From: Nonomuraea basaltis
GTDB taxonomy: Bacteria > Actinomycetota > Actinomycetes > Streptosporangiales > Streptosporangiaceae
Length of the DNA: 45,583 bases
Assembly: GCF_005893125.1 (NCBI RefSeq)
Contig: NZ_VCJS01000098.1
Location: 1 to 45,583 of the forward strand
Direction: 5' to 3'
The notes below the pieces were generated by a model. The model had not been told where the DNA came from. It made no database searches and saw only the letters and a program-made list of their open reading frames with translations. A program made the position numbers and the translations under genes. Positions 25,516-34,005 of the stretch are shown in pieces; position 1 is the first letter of the stretch, and every line of letters begins with the position of its first letter.

Positions 25516-26352
25516 ATGCGTGTTGCCAACCTCGCCGGCCGAGCCGTGCTGCTGACCGATGACGGCGCGATCGACATCGAGAAAGCCAGCGGCGGCCGCT
25601 TCCCCGCCGACCCGCAGGCGCTGTTCGAGCGCTGGAACGAGCTGCGGTCCTGGAGCACCGACGCCGAGCCGGTGCCGTACGCCGAAGCGGAGCTGGAGGC
25701 GCCGACGCCGGCGCCGCGCCAGGTGTTCGCGATCGGGGTGAACTACCGCGACCACGCCGAGGAGTCGCAGATCGAACCCGGGGCCAGGCCGCCGGTGTTC
25801 ACCAAGTTCCTCTCCTGCCTGACCGGCCAGGACGCCGTGGTCGCGCTGCCGCAGGGCGGGCTGACCGACTGGGAGGTGGAGCTGGTCGTGGTGATCGGCC
25901 GCCGCGCCCATCGAGTGGCCGCGGCCGAGGCCTGGCACCACGTGGCCGGTCTCACGGTGGGGCAGGACCTGTCCGAGCGCATCACGCAACTGTCGCCGCC
26001 GCAGCCGCACCAGTTCTCCCTCGGCAAGTCCTTCCCCGGCTTCGGCCCGATGGGACCGTGGCTGGTCACCCCGGACGAGCTCGCCGACCCCGACGACCTG
26101 GAGATCTCCTGCCACCTGGACGGCGAGCGCATGCAGCACGCCCGCACCAGCCAGATGATCTTCCCGGTGCCCGAGCTGATCGAGAAGCTGTCGGCCGTGA
26201 CCCCACTCCTGCCCGGTGACGTGATCTTCACCGGCACGCCGGGCGGCATCGGCGGCACCCGCACCCCGGCCCGGTTCCTGGCCCCGGGCGAGCACCTGCA
26301 CAGCACGATCGAGGGCATCGGCACCCTCCGCACCACTTTCACGGGAGCCTGA
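25516..26352 (+). CDS. Fumarylacetoacetate hydrolase family protein
   Basis: 278 residues, ATG 25516 after GAAGGGAAG. The C-terminal FAH fold is complete: FAIGVNYRDHAEES, the metal-binding DWEVELVVVIG (Glu-x-Glu), GLTVGQDLSERITQ, FPGFGPMGPWLVTP, and VIFTGTPGGIGGTRTP. The family hydrolyses C-C bonds or decarboxylates/isomerises 2-oxo-diene products such as ring-cleavage intermediates, using Mg or Ca. As the first gene of the operon it would process the product released after extradiol cleavage. Its stop is 3 bases before the next ATG. The exact substrate cannot be told from sequence. Confidence 0.9.
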   Translation: MRVANLAGRAVLLTDDGAIDIEKASGGRFPADPQALFERWNELRSWSTDAEPVPYAEAELEAPTPAPRQVFAIGVNYRDHAEESQIEPGARPPVFTKFLSCLTGQDAVVALPQGGLTDWEVELVVVIGRRAHRVAAAEAWHHVAGLTVGQDLSERITQLSPPQPHQFSLGKSFPGFGPMGPWLVTPDELADPDDLEISCHLDGERMQHARTSQMIFPVPELIEKLSAVTPLLPGDVIFTGTPGGIGGTRTPARFLAPGEHLHSTIEGIGTLRTTFTGA

Positions 26353-26355
26353 ACC

Positions 26356-27267
26356 ATGGCACTGCACCGCCTCACCCGAATCACCATCGGCGTCCCGAAC
26401 CTCGCCGAGACCAGCGCCTACTACGCCGACTTCGGCCTTCTGAAGACCGGCGAAAACACGTTCGCCACCGCCGACGGCGGCGAGCAACTGCGCCTGGTGC
26501 ACGCGCCCACCCGCCGCCTGGTCGAGCTGGGCGTCGGCGTGGACGACGCCGACGACCTCGGCCGCATCGGCGCCGCCCTGGCCCGACTGGACCTGGCCCT
26601 GGACGCTGACGGCCGGGTGAGCGACCCCGCCACGAAGGTCCGCGTCCAGGTTTCGATCGCCGACCGGATCACCCGGCCGGCCGAGCCCGCCCCGCTCTAC
26701 AACGGGCCCGGCCGCGCGGACCGGGTCGACGCCCGCGCCCCGGGCGTGCTGCGCGAGCAGCCGGTACGCCCCCGCAAGCTCGGCCACGTGGTACTCGGCT
26801 CCACCGACCAGGAGGCCAGCCAGCGCTTCTTCACCGACGGCATCGGGTTCAAGGTCAGCGACGAGGTGCCCGGCATCGCCGCGTTCCTGCGCTGCTCGAC
26901 CGACCACCACAACGTGCTGGTCCAGCCCGCGCCGGTGCCGTACCTGCACCACACCTCCTGGGAGGTCGAGGACGTCGACGAGATCGGCCGCGGCGCCCAC
27001 CACATGCTGGAGGGCCACCCCGAGCGGCACGTGTGGGGACTCGGACGGCACCACATCGGCTCGAACTTCTTCTGGTACCTCAAGGACCCGGCAGGCAACT
27101 TCTCCGAGTACTACAGCGACCTGGACTGCGTCGTGGACGAGGCGATCTGGAAGCCCGAGGTGTTCCAGGACATGCGCATCCTCTACAGCTGGGGACCGCC
27201 GGTGCCGCCGTCGTTCATCGAGCCGGAGGACCTGGCCGCGCTGATGGCGGGAGCGCACAGCTCATGA
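26356..27267 (+). CDS. Type I extradiol ring-cleavage dioxygenase (VOC superfamily)
   Basis: 303 residues in two VOC modules, the usual size for BphC-type enzymes. Metal ligands are placed well: His144 (KLGHVVLGS), His198 or His199 (PYLHHTSWEVED) and Glu251 (AGNFSEYYSD). Spacing agrees with the His-His-Glu Fe(II) site. A conserved HVWGLGRHHIGSNFFWYLKD segment carries further active-site His residues. It should open a catechol-type ring next to the hydroxyls with O2. It sits between the FAH gene and the ligase gene; its stop codon overlaps the ligase ATG (ATGA). The catechol substrate is unknown. Confidence 0.92.
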   Translation: MALHRLTRITIGVPNLAETSAYYADFGLLKTGENTFATADGGEQLRLVHAPTRRLVELGVGVDDADDLGRIGAALARLDLALDADGRVSDPATKVRVQVSIADRITRPAEPAPLYNGPGRADRVDARAPGVLREQPVRPRKLGHVVLGSTDQEASQRFFTDGIGFKVSDEVPGIAAFLRCSTDHHNVLVQPAPVPYLHHTSWEVEDVDEIGRGAHHMLEGHPERHVWGLGRHHIGSNFFWYLKDPAGNFSEYYSDLDCVVDEAIWKPEVFQDMRILYSWGPPVPPSFIEPEDLAALMAGAHSS

Positions 27268-29099
27268 GCCACCACACCGACGGGGACCGGCCGCTGGTCC
27301 TGGTTCCCGAGGATCTGCCGCTGGTGGAGGCGGTACCGCTGGCCGAGCGTGACCTGCCCGCCTCCACCTACGAGCTGCTGCGCCGCACCGCCACCGCGGC
27401 CCCGCACGCGCCCGCGCTGCACCTGCTGGGCGAGGGTGCGGAGGTGACCTGGAGCTACGGAGAGCTGCTGGAACGGGTGCACCGGGCCGCCAACCTCTAC
27501 ACCGGCCTGGGCCTGGAGCCGGGCGGGACGGTGGGCCTGCTGCTGCCCAACTCCGGCCACACCTACGCCGCCCTGCTGGGCGCCCAGGCCGTCGGCGTCG
27601 CCAACCCGGTCAACCCGATGCTGGCCGAGCACCACATCATCGACATCTTCACCCTCACCCGGGCCGAGATCCTGGTGGTGGCCGGATCGTCGATGCTGCC
27701 GGGCCTGTGGGAGAAGGCGCTGCGCGTCGCCGAAGGACTGCCAGGGCTGCGCGCGCTGCTGGTCGTGGACGGCAACGCGACCCTCGATGCCGTCCACACC
27801 CCTGCGGGCGTGCATGGTGGCGACTTCGAGCGGCTGACCGCCGAGCAGCCCGGCGACCACCTACTCACCTCCCACCGGCCGGGCCCGCAGGACCTGGCCG
27901 CGTACTTCCACACCGGCGGCACCACCGGCAACCCCAAGGTCGCCCCGCACACGCACGCCATGGAGGTCTACATGGCCTGGGCGCTCGGCTGCTCCGGCGC
28001 CTACGCGGGCGGCGACGGGGTGGCGCTGGCCGGGCTGCCGCTCTTCCACGTCAACGCCGTGCACGTGACCGGGCTGGCGCCGTTCATGCACGGCGCGAGC
28101 GTGGTCAGCCTCGGCCCGCTCGGCTACCGCGACAAGACGCTCATGGCCGACTTCTGGCGCATCATCGAGCGGTACCAGGTCACCGCCTTCTCGGCCGTCC
28201 CCACCGTGTACGCCAACTTGCCGCCGGTGCCCGACGGGGTGGACATCTCCAGCCTGCGCGCCGGCGCCGTCGGCGCCGCCCCGCTGCCCGGCCAGGTCCG
28301 CACCGACTTCGAGCAGCAGGTGAAGGTGCCGATGCTGGAGGGGTACGGGCTGACCGAGGCCACCTGCGCCAGCGCCGCCACCCCGGCCTTCGCCCCCCGG
28401 GCCGGATCGGTCGGGCTGCGCCTGCCGTACCAGCAGATCAAGGCCGTCACCGTGGACGCCGACGATCGGCCGACGGGCGACTGCCCGCCCGGCCGGACCG
28501 GCGTGCTGGCCATCAGCGGCCCGGCCGTCTTCCCCGGCTACCTCGGCCCCAGCGGCCCCGACCCCACCGGCAAGATCTTCGACGGCTGGCTGATCACCGG
28601 CGACCTCGGCCACGTGCACGCCGACGGCTATGTCTACCTGACCGGCCGGGCCAAGGACCTCATCATCCGTGGCGGCCACAACCTCGACCCGCGCCCGATC
28701 GAGGAATCGTTGCTGGCCCACCCGGACGTGTCCGGCGCCGCCGTCATCGGCCGCCCCGACGCCCACGCGGGCGAGGTCCCCGTCGCCTACGTCACCGTCA
28801 CCGGCCCGGTCCCCGAGGACGACCTGCTGGCCTGGGCCCGAGCCCGCGCGCCGGAACCGGCCGCCGCTCCCAAGGCCGTGCACGTCGTCGCCGAACTACC
28901 CATCACCTCGGTCGGCAAGCTGTTCAAGCCCGAACTGGTCGCCGACGCCGTCCGCCGCATCCTCGCCGAGCTCGCACCCGGCGCCCCGGCCCAGGTCGTC
29001 CTGGAAGACGGCCGCCCGACCGCGCTGATCGGCCCGGACCCCGACCTGGCCGCCGCCCTCGATCGCTACCCCATCCGCTACCGCACGGTGACCCCATGA
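27264..29099 (+). CDS. AMP-dependent acyl/aryl-CoA ligase
   Basis: 611 residues from ATG 27264, overlapping the dioxygenase stop. ANL-superfamily motifs in order: phosphate loop FHTGGTTGNPKV (about 215-227), LPLFHVNAVHVTGL, GYGLTEATCAS, the hinge GWLITGDLGHVHADGYVYLT and GRAKDLIIRGGHN, and the C-terminal lysine loop ITSVGKLFKPEL. It forms an acyl-adenylate, then the CoA thioester. The usual GGENI loop reads GGHNLDP. In an aromatic pathway it could activate the starting carboxylate or a side chain, or the short acid released by the hydrolases. Its stop overlaps the next ATG. Confidence 0.93.
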   Translation: MSHHTDGDRPLVLVPEDLPLVEAVPLAERDLPASTYELLRRTATAAPHAPALHLLGEGAEVTWSYGELLERVHRAANLYTGLGLEPGGTVGLLLPNSGHTYAALLGAQAVGVANPVNPMLAEHHIIDIFTLTRAEILVVAGSSMLPGLWEKALRVAEGLPGLRALLVVDGNATLDAVHTPAGVHGGDFERLTAEQPGDHLLTSHRPGPQDLAAYFHTGGTTGNPKVAPHTHAMEVYMAWALGCSGAYAGGDGVALAGLPLFHVNAVHVTGLAPFMHGASVVSLGPLGYRDKTLMADFWRIIERYQVTAFSAVPTVYANLPPVPDGVDISSLRAGAVGAAPLPGQVRTDFEQQVKVPMLEGYGLTEATCASAATPAFAPRAGSVGLRLPYQQIKAVTVDADDRPTGDCPPGRTGVLAISGPAVFPGYLGPSGPDPTGKIFDGWLITGDLGHVHADGYVYLTGRAKDLIIRGGHNLDPRPIEESLLAHPDVSGAAVIGRPDAHAGEVPVAYVTVTGPVPEDDLLAWARARAPEPAAAPKAVHVVAELPITSVGKLFKPELVADAVRRILAELAPGAPAQVVLEDGRPTALIGPDPDLAAALDRYPIRYRTVTP

Positions 29100-29515
29100 T
29101 CGATCAGATCGTCCGCGACTTCCTCACCCGTCAGACGGCCGGCGTGCTGGCCACCACCCGGTCCGGCGGCGGCGTGCGCCAGTCGGTGGTCTACTTCGCC
29201 CTGGATGGCGACCGCCTGCTCATTTCCACCGAACCCGGCCGGGCCAAAACCAAGGACGTGACCCGCACCGGCCGCGCCTCACTGTGCGTGATGGGCGGCG
29301 CGCCTCCGTACCCGTCCGTCACCTTGGAGGGTCCCGCCCGCATCCGCACCACCGGCATCGGCGCCGACACCGCCGAGCTCTGGTCCCGCATGGGTGGCCG
29401 GCCGGTCGAGCCGATGAGCGATGCGGACCTGGCCGCCATGAACCGGGTCATCCTCGAGATCACCATCGAACGCGTCTACGGCGCCAGCTACCTCGACCAG
29501 GGAGAAACGACATGA
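29096..29515 (+). CDS. PPOX-class flavin/F420-binding protein
   Basis: 139 residues with the split beta-barrel of the pyridoxamine 5'-phosphate oxidase superfamily: TAGVLATTRSGGGVRQSVVY, LLISTEPGRAKTKDVTRTGR, ASLCVMGGAPPYPSVTLEGP. Actinobacterial members of this size often bind F420 and reduce enoate or quinone-like compounds, while others bind FMN or heme; the cofactor cannot be decided here. It has ATGA overlaps on both sides, so it is expressed in step with the pathway. It may reduce a double bond in a ring-cleavage intermediate or protect against quinones. That role is inference. Confidence 0.85.
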   Translation: MIDQIVRDFLTRQTAGVLATTRSGGGVRQSVVYFALDGDRLLISTEPGRAKTKDVTRTGRASLCVMGGAPPYPSVTLEGPARIRTTGIGADTAELWSRMGGRPVEPMSDADLAAMNRVILEITIERVYGASYLDQGETT

Positions 29516-30432
29516 CCGGCCGCATCGACGTGCACCAGCATCTAGTCCCCGAACAGTACGCCCGCTGGCTGCGCTCGCACGGCGTGGACGCGCCCGGTGG
29601 AAGGCCGCTCCCGTCCTGGAGCCCGGCCGAGGCGCTGGAGTTGATGGAGCGCCAGGGCATCGCCACCGCCATCCTGTCGCTGACCACGCCCGGCGCCTAC
29701 CTGGGCCACGGGAGCGACGCCGCGTACGTGGCCCGGCAGGCCAACGAGTACGCCGCCCAGATCGCCGCCGACCACCCCGGCAGATTCGGTTTCTTCGCCA
29801 CGCTGACCCTGCCCGACGTCAAGGCCGCCGTCGCCGAGGCCGCCCACGCGCTGGACGAACTGTCGGCCGACGGGGTGATGCTGCTGGCCAACAGCGGCGG
29901 CACCTACCTGGGCGACCGGGCTTTCGACCCGCTCATGGCGGTCCTCGACGAGCACGCGGCGGTGGTGTTCGTCCACCCGGCCCAGCTACCCGGCCCCGTG
30001 ATCGAGGGCATCGCGCCGTTCACCGCCGATTTCCTGCTCGACACCACCCGCGCCGCGTTCAACCTGGTCAAGCAGGACGTGCCGCGGCGCTTCCCGCGTA
30101 TCCGGTTCATCCTGGCCCACGCCGGCGGGTTCGTCCCGTATGCCGCCCACCGCCTGGCTATCACGGTTTTCGGTGAGACCGGCCGCGACCTGAACCAGGT
30201 GCTGGAGGACCTGTCCGGCTTCTACTTCGACACCGCCCTATCCTCCAGCCCCGCCGCGCTGCCCTCCCTGACCTCCTTCGCCAAGCCCGGCCACGTGCTG
30301 TACGGCAGCGACTGGCCCTTCGCCCCCGAGCTCGCCGTCGCCTACTTCAACACCTGGGCCGACGACGACGCGATCAACCACCACAACGCCCGAGAGCTGT
30401 TCCCCCGCCTGAAGGAGGCACCCCGTGCATGA
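29512..30432 (+). CDS. Amidohydrolase family protein (ACMSD-like decarboxylase/hydrolase)
   Basis: 306 residues from ATG 29512. A metal-dependent TIM barrel: MTGRIDVHQHLVPEQYARWL supplies the His8-x-His10 pair, FILAHAGGFVPYAAHRL a further His, and LYGSDWPFAPE the C-terminal Asp. The match is closest to the ACMSD group, which contains aromatic acid decarboxylases (6-methylsalicylate, gamma-resorcylate, 2-amino-3-carboxymuconate semialdehyde) and some hydrolases. In this operon a decarboxylase acting on a hydroxybenzoate, or on the ring-cleaved acid, is plausible. Both ends overlap neighbouring genes. Confidence 0.9.
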   Translation: MTGRIDVHQHLVPEQYARWLRSHGVDAPGGRPLPSWSPAEALELMERQGIATAILSLTTPGAYLGHGSDAAYVARQANEYAAQIAADHPGRFGFFATLTLPDVKAAVAEAAHALDELSADGVMLLANSGGTYLGDRAFDPLMAVLDEHAAVVFVHPAQLPGPVIEGIAPFTADFLLDTTRAAFNLVKQDVPRRFPRIRFILAHAGGFVPYAAHRLAITVFGETGRDLNQVLEDLSGFYFDTALSSSPAALPSLTSFAKPGHVLYGSDWPFAPELAVAYFNTWADDDAINHHNARELFPRLKEAPRA

Positions 30433-32182
30433 CGTGCTCATCGTGGGCGGCGGCGGCGCCGGCCTGACCGCCTCCATGCTGCTGTCCCGCCTCGGCATCG
30501 ACCACCTGCTCATCAGTGCCCTGCCGACCACCTCGGTGCTGCCCAAGGCCCACGTGCTCAACCAGCGCACCATGGAGATCCTGGCCGAGCTCGGCATCGC
30601 CGAGACCATCTACGAGCGGGGCACCCCGCCCGAGCAGATGCGCTACTCCGGCTGGTACGCCGGCCTGGCCGGCCCCACCGGCGACTATGGCCGCCGCTTC
30701 GGCCTGGTCGAGTCGTGGGGCTGCGGCGGCCTGTCGAACGACTGGGCCTCAGCCAGCCCACAGAGCCAGACCAACCTGCCCCAAATCCGCCTGGAGCCCA
30801 TCCTCAAGGCCCGCGCCGAGGAACTGGCCCCCGGCCGCGTCCGCTTCGGCCACGAGCTGACCGCCTTCACCCAGGACGCCGACGGCGTCACCGCCACCGT
30901 CCTGGACCGCGACCGCGGCCAGACCATTGAGGTGCGCGCCCGCTACCTGCTGGCCTGCGACGGCGGCCGCACCGTCGGCCGGCAGCTCGGCATCGTGATG
31001 GAAGGCGCCCGTGACCTAGCCCGCATCGCCACCGTCCACCTGTCGGCCGACCTGTCGGCCTACGCCCGCGACCCCGAGGTGCTCATCCGCTGGCTGACCC
31101 TCCCGCACACCAGCGGCGGTGCCACCATGGTCCCCATGGGTCCCGACCACTGGGGCCCCGACTCCGAGGAATGGGTCGTCCACCTCAACTACGCCGCCGA
31201 CGACCCGCGTAGCCTCGACGACGAGAAGGTCATCGCCGACCTGCGCACTGCGCTCGGCCTGCCCGATCACCCGCTCACCGTGCACCTGATCACCCGCTGG
31301 TCCATCGAGGGCGTTGTCGCCGACCGCTTCCGCGACGGCCGCGTCTTCCTGCTCGGCGACGCCGCCCACCGCCACCCGCCCACCGGTGGCCTCGGCCTCA
31401 ACTCCGCCATCCACGACGCCGCCAACCTCACCTGGAAGCTCGCCGCCGTCCTGCACGGCCACGCCCACGAGCGTCTTCTGAACACCTACGAACCCGAACG
31501 CAAGCCGGTCACCGCCCGAAACGTGCAACGCTCGGTCGAAAACGCCCTCAACCACACCGTCACCGCCCAAGCCGCCGGCATCGTGCCCGGCGCCGACCCT
31601 GAGGCGAACTGGCGGCAGATGCGCCGCCTATGGAGCGGGCTCCCGGTGGACGCCGAGCACGCCCGCGCCGTCCACCGCGCCATCGCCAGCCAGTCGATGG
31701 AGTTCAACGAGCACAACATCGAGTACGGCTACACCTACACCTCGGCCGCCATTGTCCCCGACGGCACCCTCGAACCGGACAACCCCGACCCCATCCGCCT
31801 CTACCAGCCCTGCGCCCGCCCCGGACACCCCTTGCCGCACGCCTGGCTGGAAGACGACCACGGCCACCGCCTGTCCGTCCACGACCTCGTGCGACCGGGC
31901 CGCTTCCTGCTCATCACCGGCGAGGACGGCCACGACTGGCTCCAGGCCGCCGCCAAACTCGCTGACGTCTGGCCGCTGGACGTCGTACGCGTCGGCCATC
32001 CGGACGGCGACCTGCTCGACCCCCGCTCCACCTGGACCCGCCACCGCGGACACGGCCCGGTCGGCGCGGTCCTGGTCCGCCCCGACCGGTTCATCGCCTG
32101 GCGCGCGCAGGAGGCCACCGACGCGCCGGCCCAACTGTCCCAGACCCTGCAGTCGATCCTTGGAGAGGCCACCACCTCATGA
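30425..32182 (+). CDS. FAD-dependent aromatic hydroxylase (class A flavin monooxygenase, TfdB/PheA-like)
   Basis: 585 residues from GTG 30425. FAD motifs are complete: DVLIVGGGGAGLTASMLLSR (GxGxxG), LLACDGGRTVGRQLG (DG motif) and RVFLLGDAAHRHPPTGGLGL with NSAIHDAANLTWKLA (GD motif). The C-terminal about 130 residues form the thioredoxin-like dimer domain of phenol hydroxylases (HDLVRPGRFLLITGEDGHDW). Such enzymes use NAD(P)H and O2 to add an ortho hydroxyl to a phenol, making the catechol for the extradiol enzyme encoded upstream. The length matches 2,4-dichlorophenol and phenol hydroxylases. It overlaps the gene before it by 8 bases and the next by 4. Confidence 0.93.
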   Translation: MHDVLIVGGGGAGLTASMLLSRLGIDHLLISALPTTSVLPKAHVLNQRTMEILAELGIAETIYERGTPPEQMRYSGWYAGLAGPTGDYGRRFGLVESWGCGGLSNDWASASPQSQTNLPQIRLEPILKARAEELAPGRVRFGHELTAFTQDADGVTATVLDRDRGQTIEVRARYLLACDGGRTVGRQLGIVMEGARDLARIATVHLSADLSAYARDPEVLIRWLTLPHTSGGATMVPMGPDHWGPDSEEWVVHLNYAADDPRSLDDEKVIADLRTALGLPDHPLTVHLITRWSIEGVVADRFRDGRVFLLGDAAHRHPPTGGLGLNSAIHDAANLTWKLAAVLHGHAHERLLNTYEPERKPVTARNVQRSVENALNHTVTAQAAGIVPGADPEANWRQMRRLWSGLPVDAEHARAVHRAIASQSMEFNEHNIEYGYTYTSAAIVPDGTLEPDNPDPIRLYQPCARPGHPLPHAWLEDDHGHRLSVHDLVRPGRFLLITGEDGHDWLQAAAKLADVWPLDVVRVGHPDGDLLDPRSTWTRHRGHGPVGAVLVRPDRFIAWRAQEATDAPAQLSQTLQSILGEATTS

Positions 32183-33126
32183 CGCGCCACCGCTACGGCC
32201 CCGACCGCCCCGAACGCACCTACGTCCCGCACGACTTCCCCGAGCAGACCTTCGACACCGGCGAGATTCACCTCAACTACGCCGTGGCCGGTGCCGGCGA
32301 CCGGCCCGCTCTGCTGCTCATCCCCGGTCAGTCGGAATCCTGGTGGGGCTACGAACAGGCGATGCACCTGCTGCAAGGCCACTTCCAGTGCTATGCCGTC
32401 GACCTGCGCGGCCAGGGCCGCTCCACCCGCACCCCCGGCCGTTACACCCTCGACAACTTCGGCAACGACCTTGTGCGCTTCATCGCCGGAGTCATCGCTC
32501 GCCCGGTCATCGTCAGTGGCCTGTCCTCCGGCGCCGTCCTGGCCGCCTGGCTGTCGGCCTACGCACCACCCGGCACCATCCGCGGCGCCCACTACGAGGA
32601 CCCGCCCCTGTTCCACTCCGAGGTCGACACCTCCTGCGGCCAGTCACTGCGCCAGGGCATCGGCCCGAAGTTCGCCCTGTGGAGCAAGTATCTCGGCGAT
32701 CAGTGGAGCATCGGCGACTGGGACGGCATGCGCGCCGCCGCCCCCGCCGAGCTCCCGGCCTGGATGCTCGGCCTGATCCCCGACACCGACGAACCCCCGC
32801 AGAACCTCAAGGAATACGACCCCGAGTGGGCCCGCGCCTTCTGGACCGGCACCGTGGCCGCCAGTTGCGACCACTCCCGTATGCTGGCGGCCGTCAAGGT
32901 CTCCGTCCTGTTCACCCACCACTTCCGCATGGTCGACGAGCGGACCGGCCACCTCATGGGCGCCCTGTCCGACCTCCAGGCCGCACGCGTCCAAGAACTC
33001 GTCACCGCCACCGGCAACCGCATCGACTACCTGTCGTTCCCGCAGATGGGCCACTCGATGCACGGCCAGGACCCGCAGCTGTTCACCAAGACGCTCACCG
33101 AGTGGGCCGCAACTTTGCCCGCCTGA
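32179..33126 (+). CDS. Alpha/beta hydrolase
   Basis: 315 residues from ATG 32179. The fold is shown by LLIPGQSESWWGYEQAMHLL, YAVDLRGQGRSTRTPGRYTL, the nucleophile elbow VSGLSSGAVLAAWL (Gly-Leu-Ser116-Ser-Gly) and a C-terminal His in PQMGHSMHGQDP. In extradiol pathways such enzymes hydrolyse C-C bonds in meta-cleavage products. Having both this enzyme and an FAH-family enzyme in one operon suggests two hydrolytic steps, or that one has an esterase role. It is the last gene of the operon, followed at once by a strong hairpin. Confidence 0.9.
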   Translation: MTRHRYGPDRPERTYVPHDFPEQTFDTGEIHLNYAVAGAGDRPALLLIPGQSESWWGYEQAMHLLQGHFQCYAVDLRGQGRSTRTPGRYTLDNFGNDLVRFIAGVIARPVIVSGLSSGAVLAAWLSAYAPPGTIRGAHYEDPPLFHSEVDTSCGQSLRQGIGPKFALWSKYLGDQWSIGDWDGMRAAAPAELPAWMLGLIPDTDEPPQNLKEYDPEWARAFWTGTVAASCDHSRMLAAVKVSVLFTHHFRMVDERTGHLMGALSDLQAARVQELVTATGNRIDYLSFPQMGHSMHGQDPQLFTKTLTEWAATLPA

Positions 33127-33133
33127 AGTCCGC

Positions 33134-33164
33134 CTCCCAGGGCGCCGCCTGGGCATCCTGGGAG
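33134..33164 (+). terminator. Hairpin at the end of the aromatic operon
   Basis: CTCCCAGG (33134-33141) pairs perfectly with CCTGGGAG (33157-33164), and an inner CCCAGG/CCTGGG alternative exists. It starts 8 bases after the hydrolase stop, with no T-run. It is a likely intrinsic or partial terminator for the seven-gene transcript. Confidence 0.65.
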
Positions 33165-33279
33165 ACGTCAACTGGATGAGCGCAAGGCGAGCCGCGATCG
33201 TGAGCGCTGTTCCTCAAGCCCGTCATCGTGGCTTGGAGAAGGACGGCATGCCGCTGCCACACCTCATGTCCGCTTCTAC

Positions 33280-34005
33280 GTCGCCGCCCAGGTCGATGGT
33301 TATCAGCTCCGCCCGGGGCAGGACTTGCCGCCGCTGCTTCTCGACGACGAGGAGGCGATCGCCACCGCGGTGTCGCTGCTCGTCGGCGCGGGTGGCGCGG
33401 TCGCCGGCGCCGGTGACGCCGCGCTGCGGGCGCTGGCCAAGCTCGGCCGGGTGCTGCCCACCCGGCTGCGGCACGAAGTGCGCGCGCTCTCCGGCTCGGT
33501 GGAGCCCTTTGGCGGAGGGCGTGCGCCGGTCGACGCCACCGAGGTGTTGATGACGCTGGTCAGAGCCTGCCGCGACGAGGTCGAGGCCGACTTCGACTAC
33601 CCGTCCGGGAACGAGATACGACGGAGGCGGGTCGAGCCCTATCGCCTGGTCGCCTCCGACCGGCGCTGGTATCTACTTGCCTACGACCTTGAGCGCGACG
33701 ACTGGCGCAGCTTCCGCGTCGACTGGATGACCGCGGTGTCCGCACGGACCTGGCGCTGTGTAGGCGCCGCGCTGCTTGGCCGCGGTGATGCCCTCGCGCT
33801 GGCGTTCCAGGATGAGCGCGCGTTCGAACTCCGGGTCGTTGGACTGACCGCGCAGCAGCGAGAGCGTCTGCTGCGGGCGCAGCGCTCGACGGATGTCCGT
33901 CCAACCGGATCAGGCCCGCTGTTGGCGGGCGAGGGGAAGGCGGACTACGAAGCACGCGCCGCCGGCAGCCGAGTCTTCGATATACAGAGTGCCATGATGA
34001 TCTGA
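33280..34005 (+). pseudogene. WYL-domain regulator, truncated at both ends
   Basis: Homology begins in mid-protein with VDGYQLRPGQDLPPLLLDDE (33292 onward), the hinge that normally follows the N-terminal DeoR-type HTH. The HTH itself is absent. The WYL core is good: EADFDYPSGNEIRRRRVEPY, RLVASDRRWYLLAYDLERDD, WRSFRVDWMTAVSA. After about 33905 the frame only mirrors the antisense kinase gene and stops at 34005. Normal members are about 320 residues; about 205 of those positions remain. With the DNA-binding part lost it cannot act as a repressor. No start with a ribosome binding site is visible. Confidence 0.75.

Noticed and set aside
25306..27258. A 650-codon open frame antisense to the PucR, FAH and dioxygenase genes
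   Set aside because: It mirrors strongly supported genes, has Val/Gly/Arg-rich low-quality sequence and no domain motifs; GC-rich third positions create such frames.
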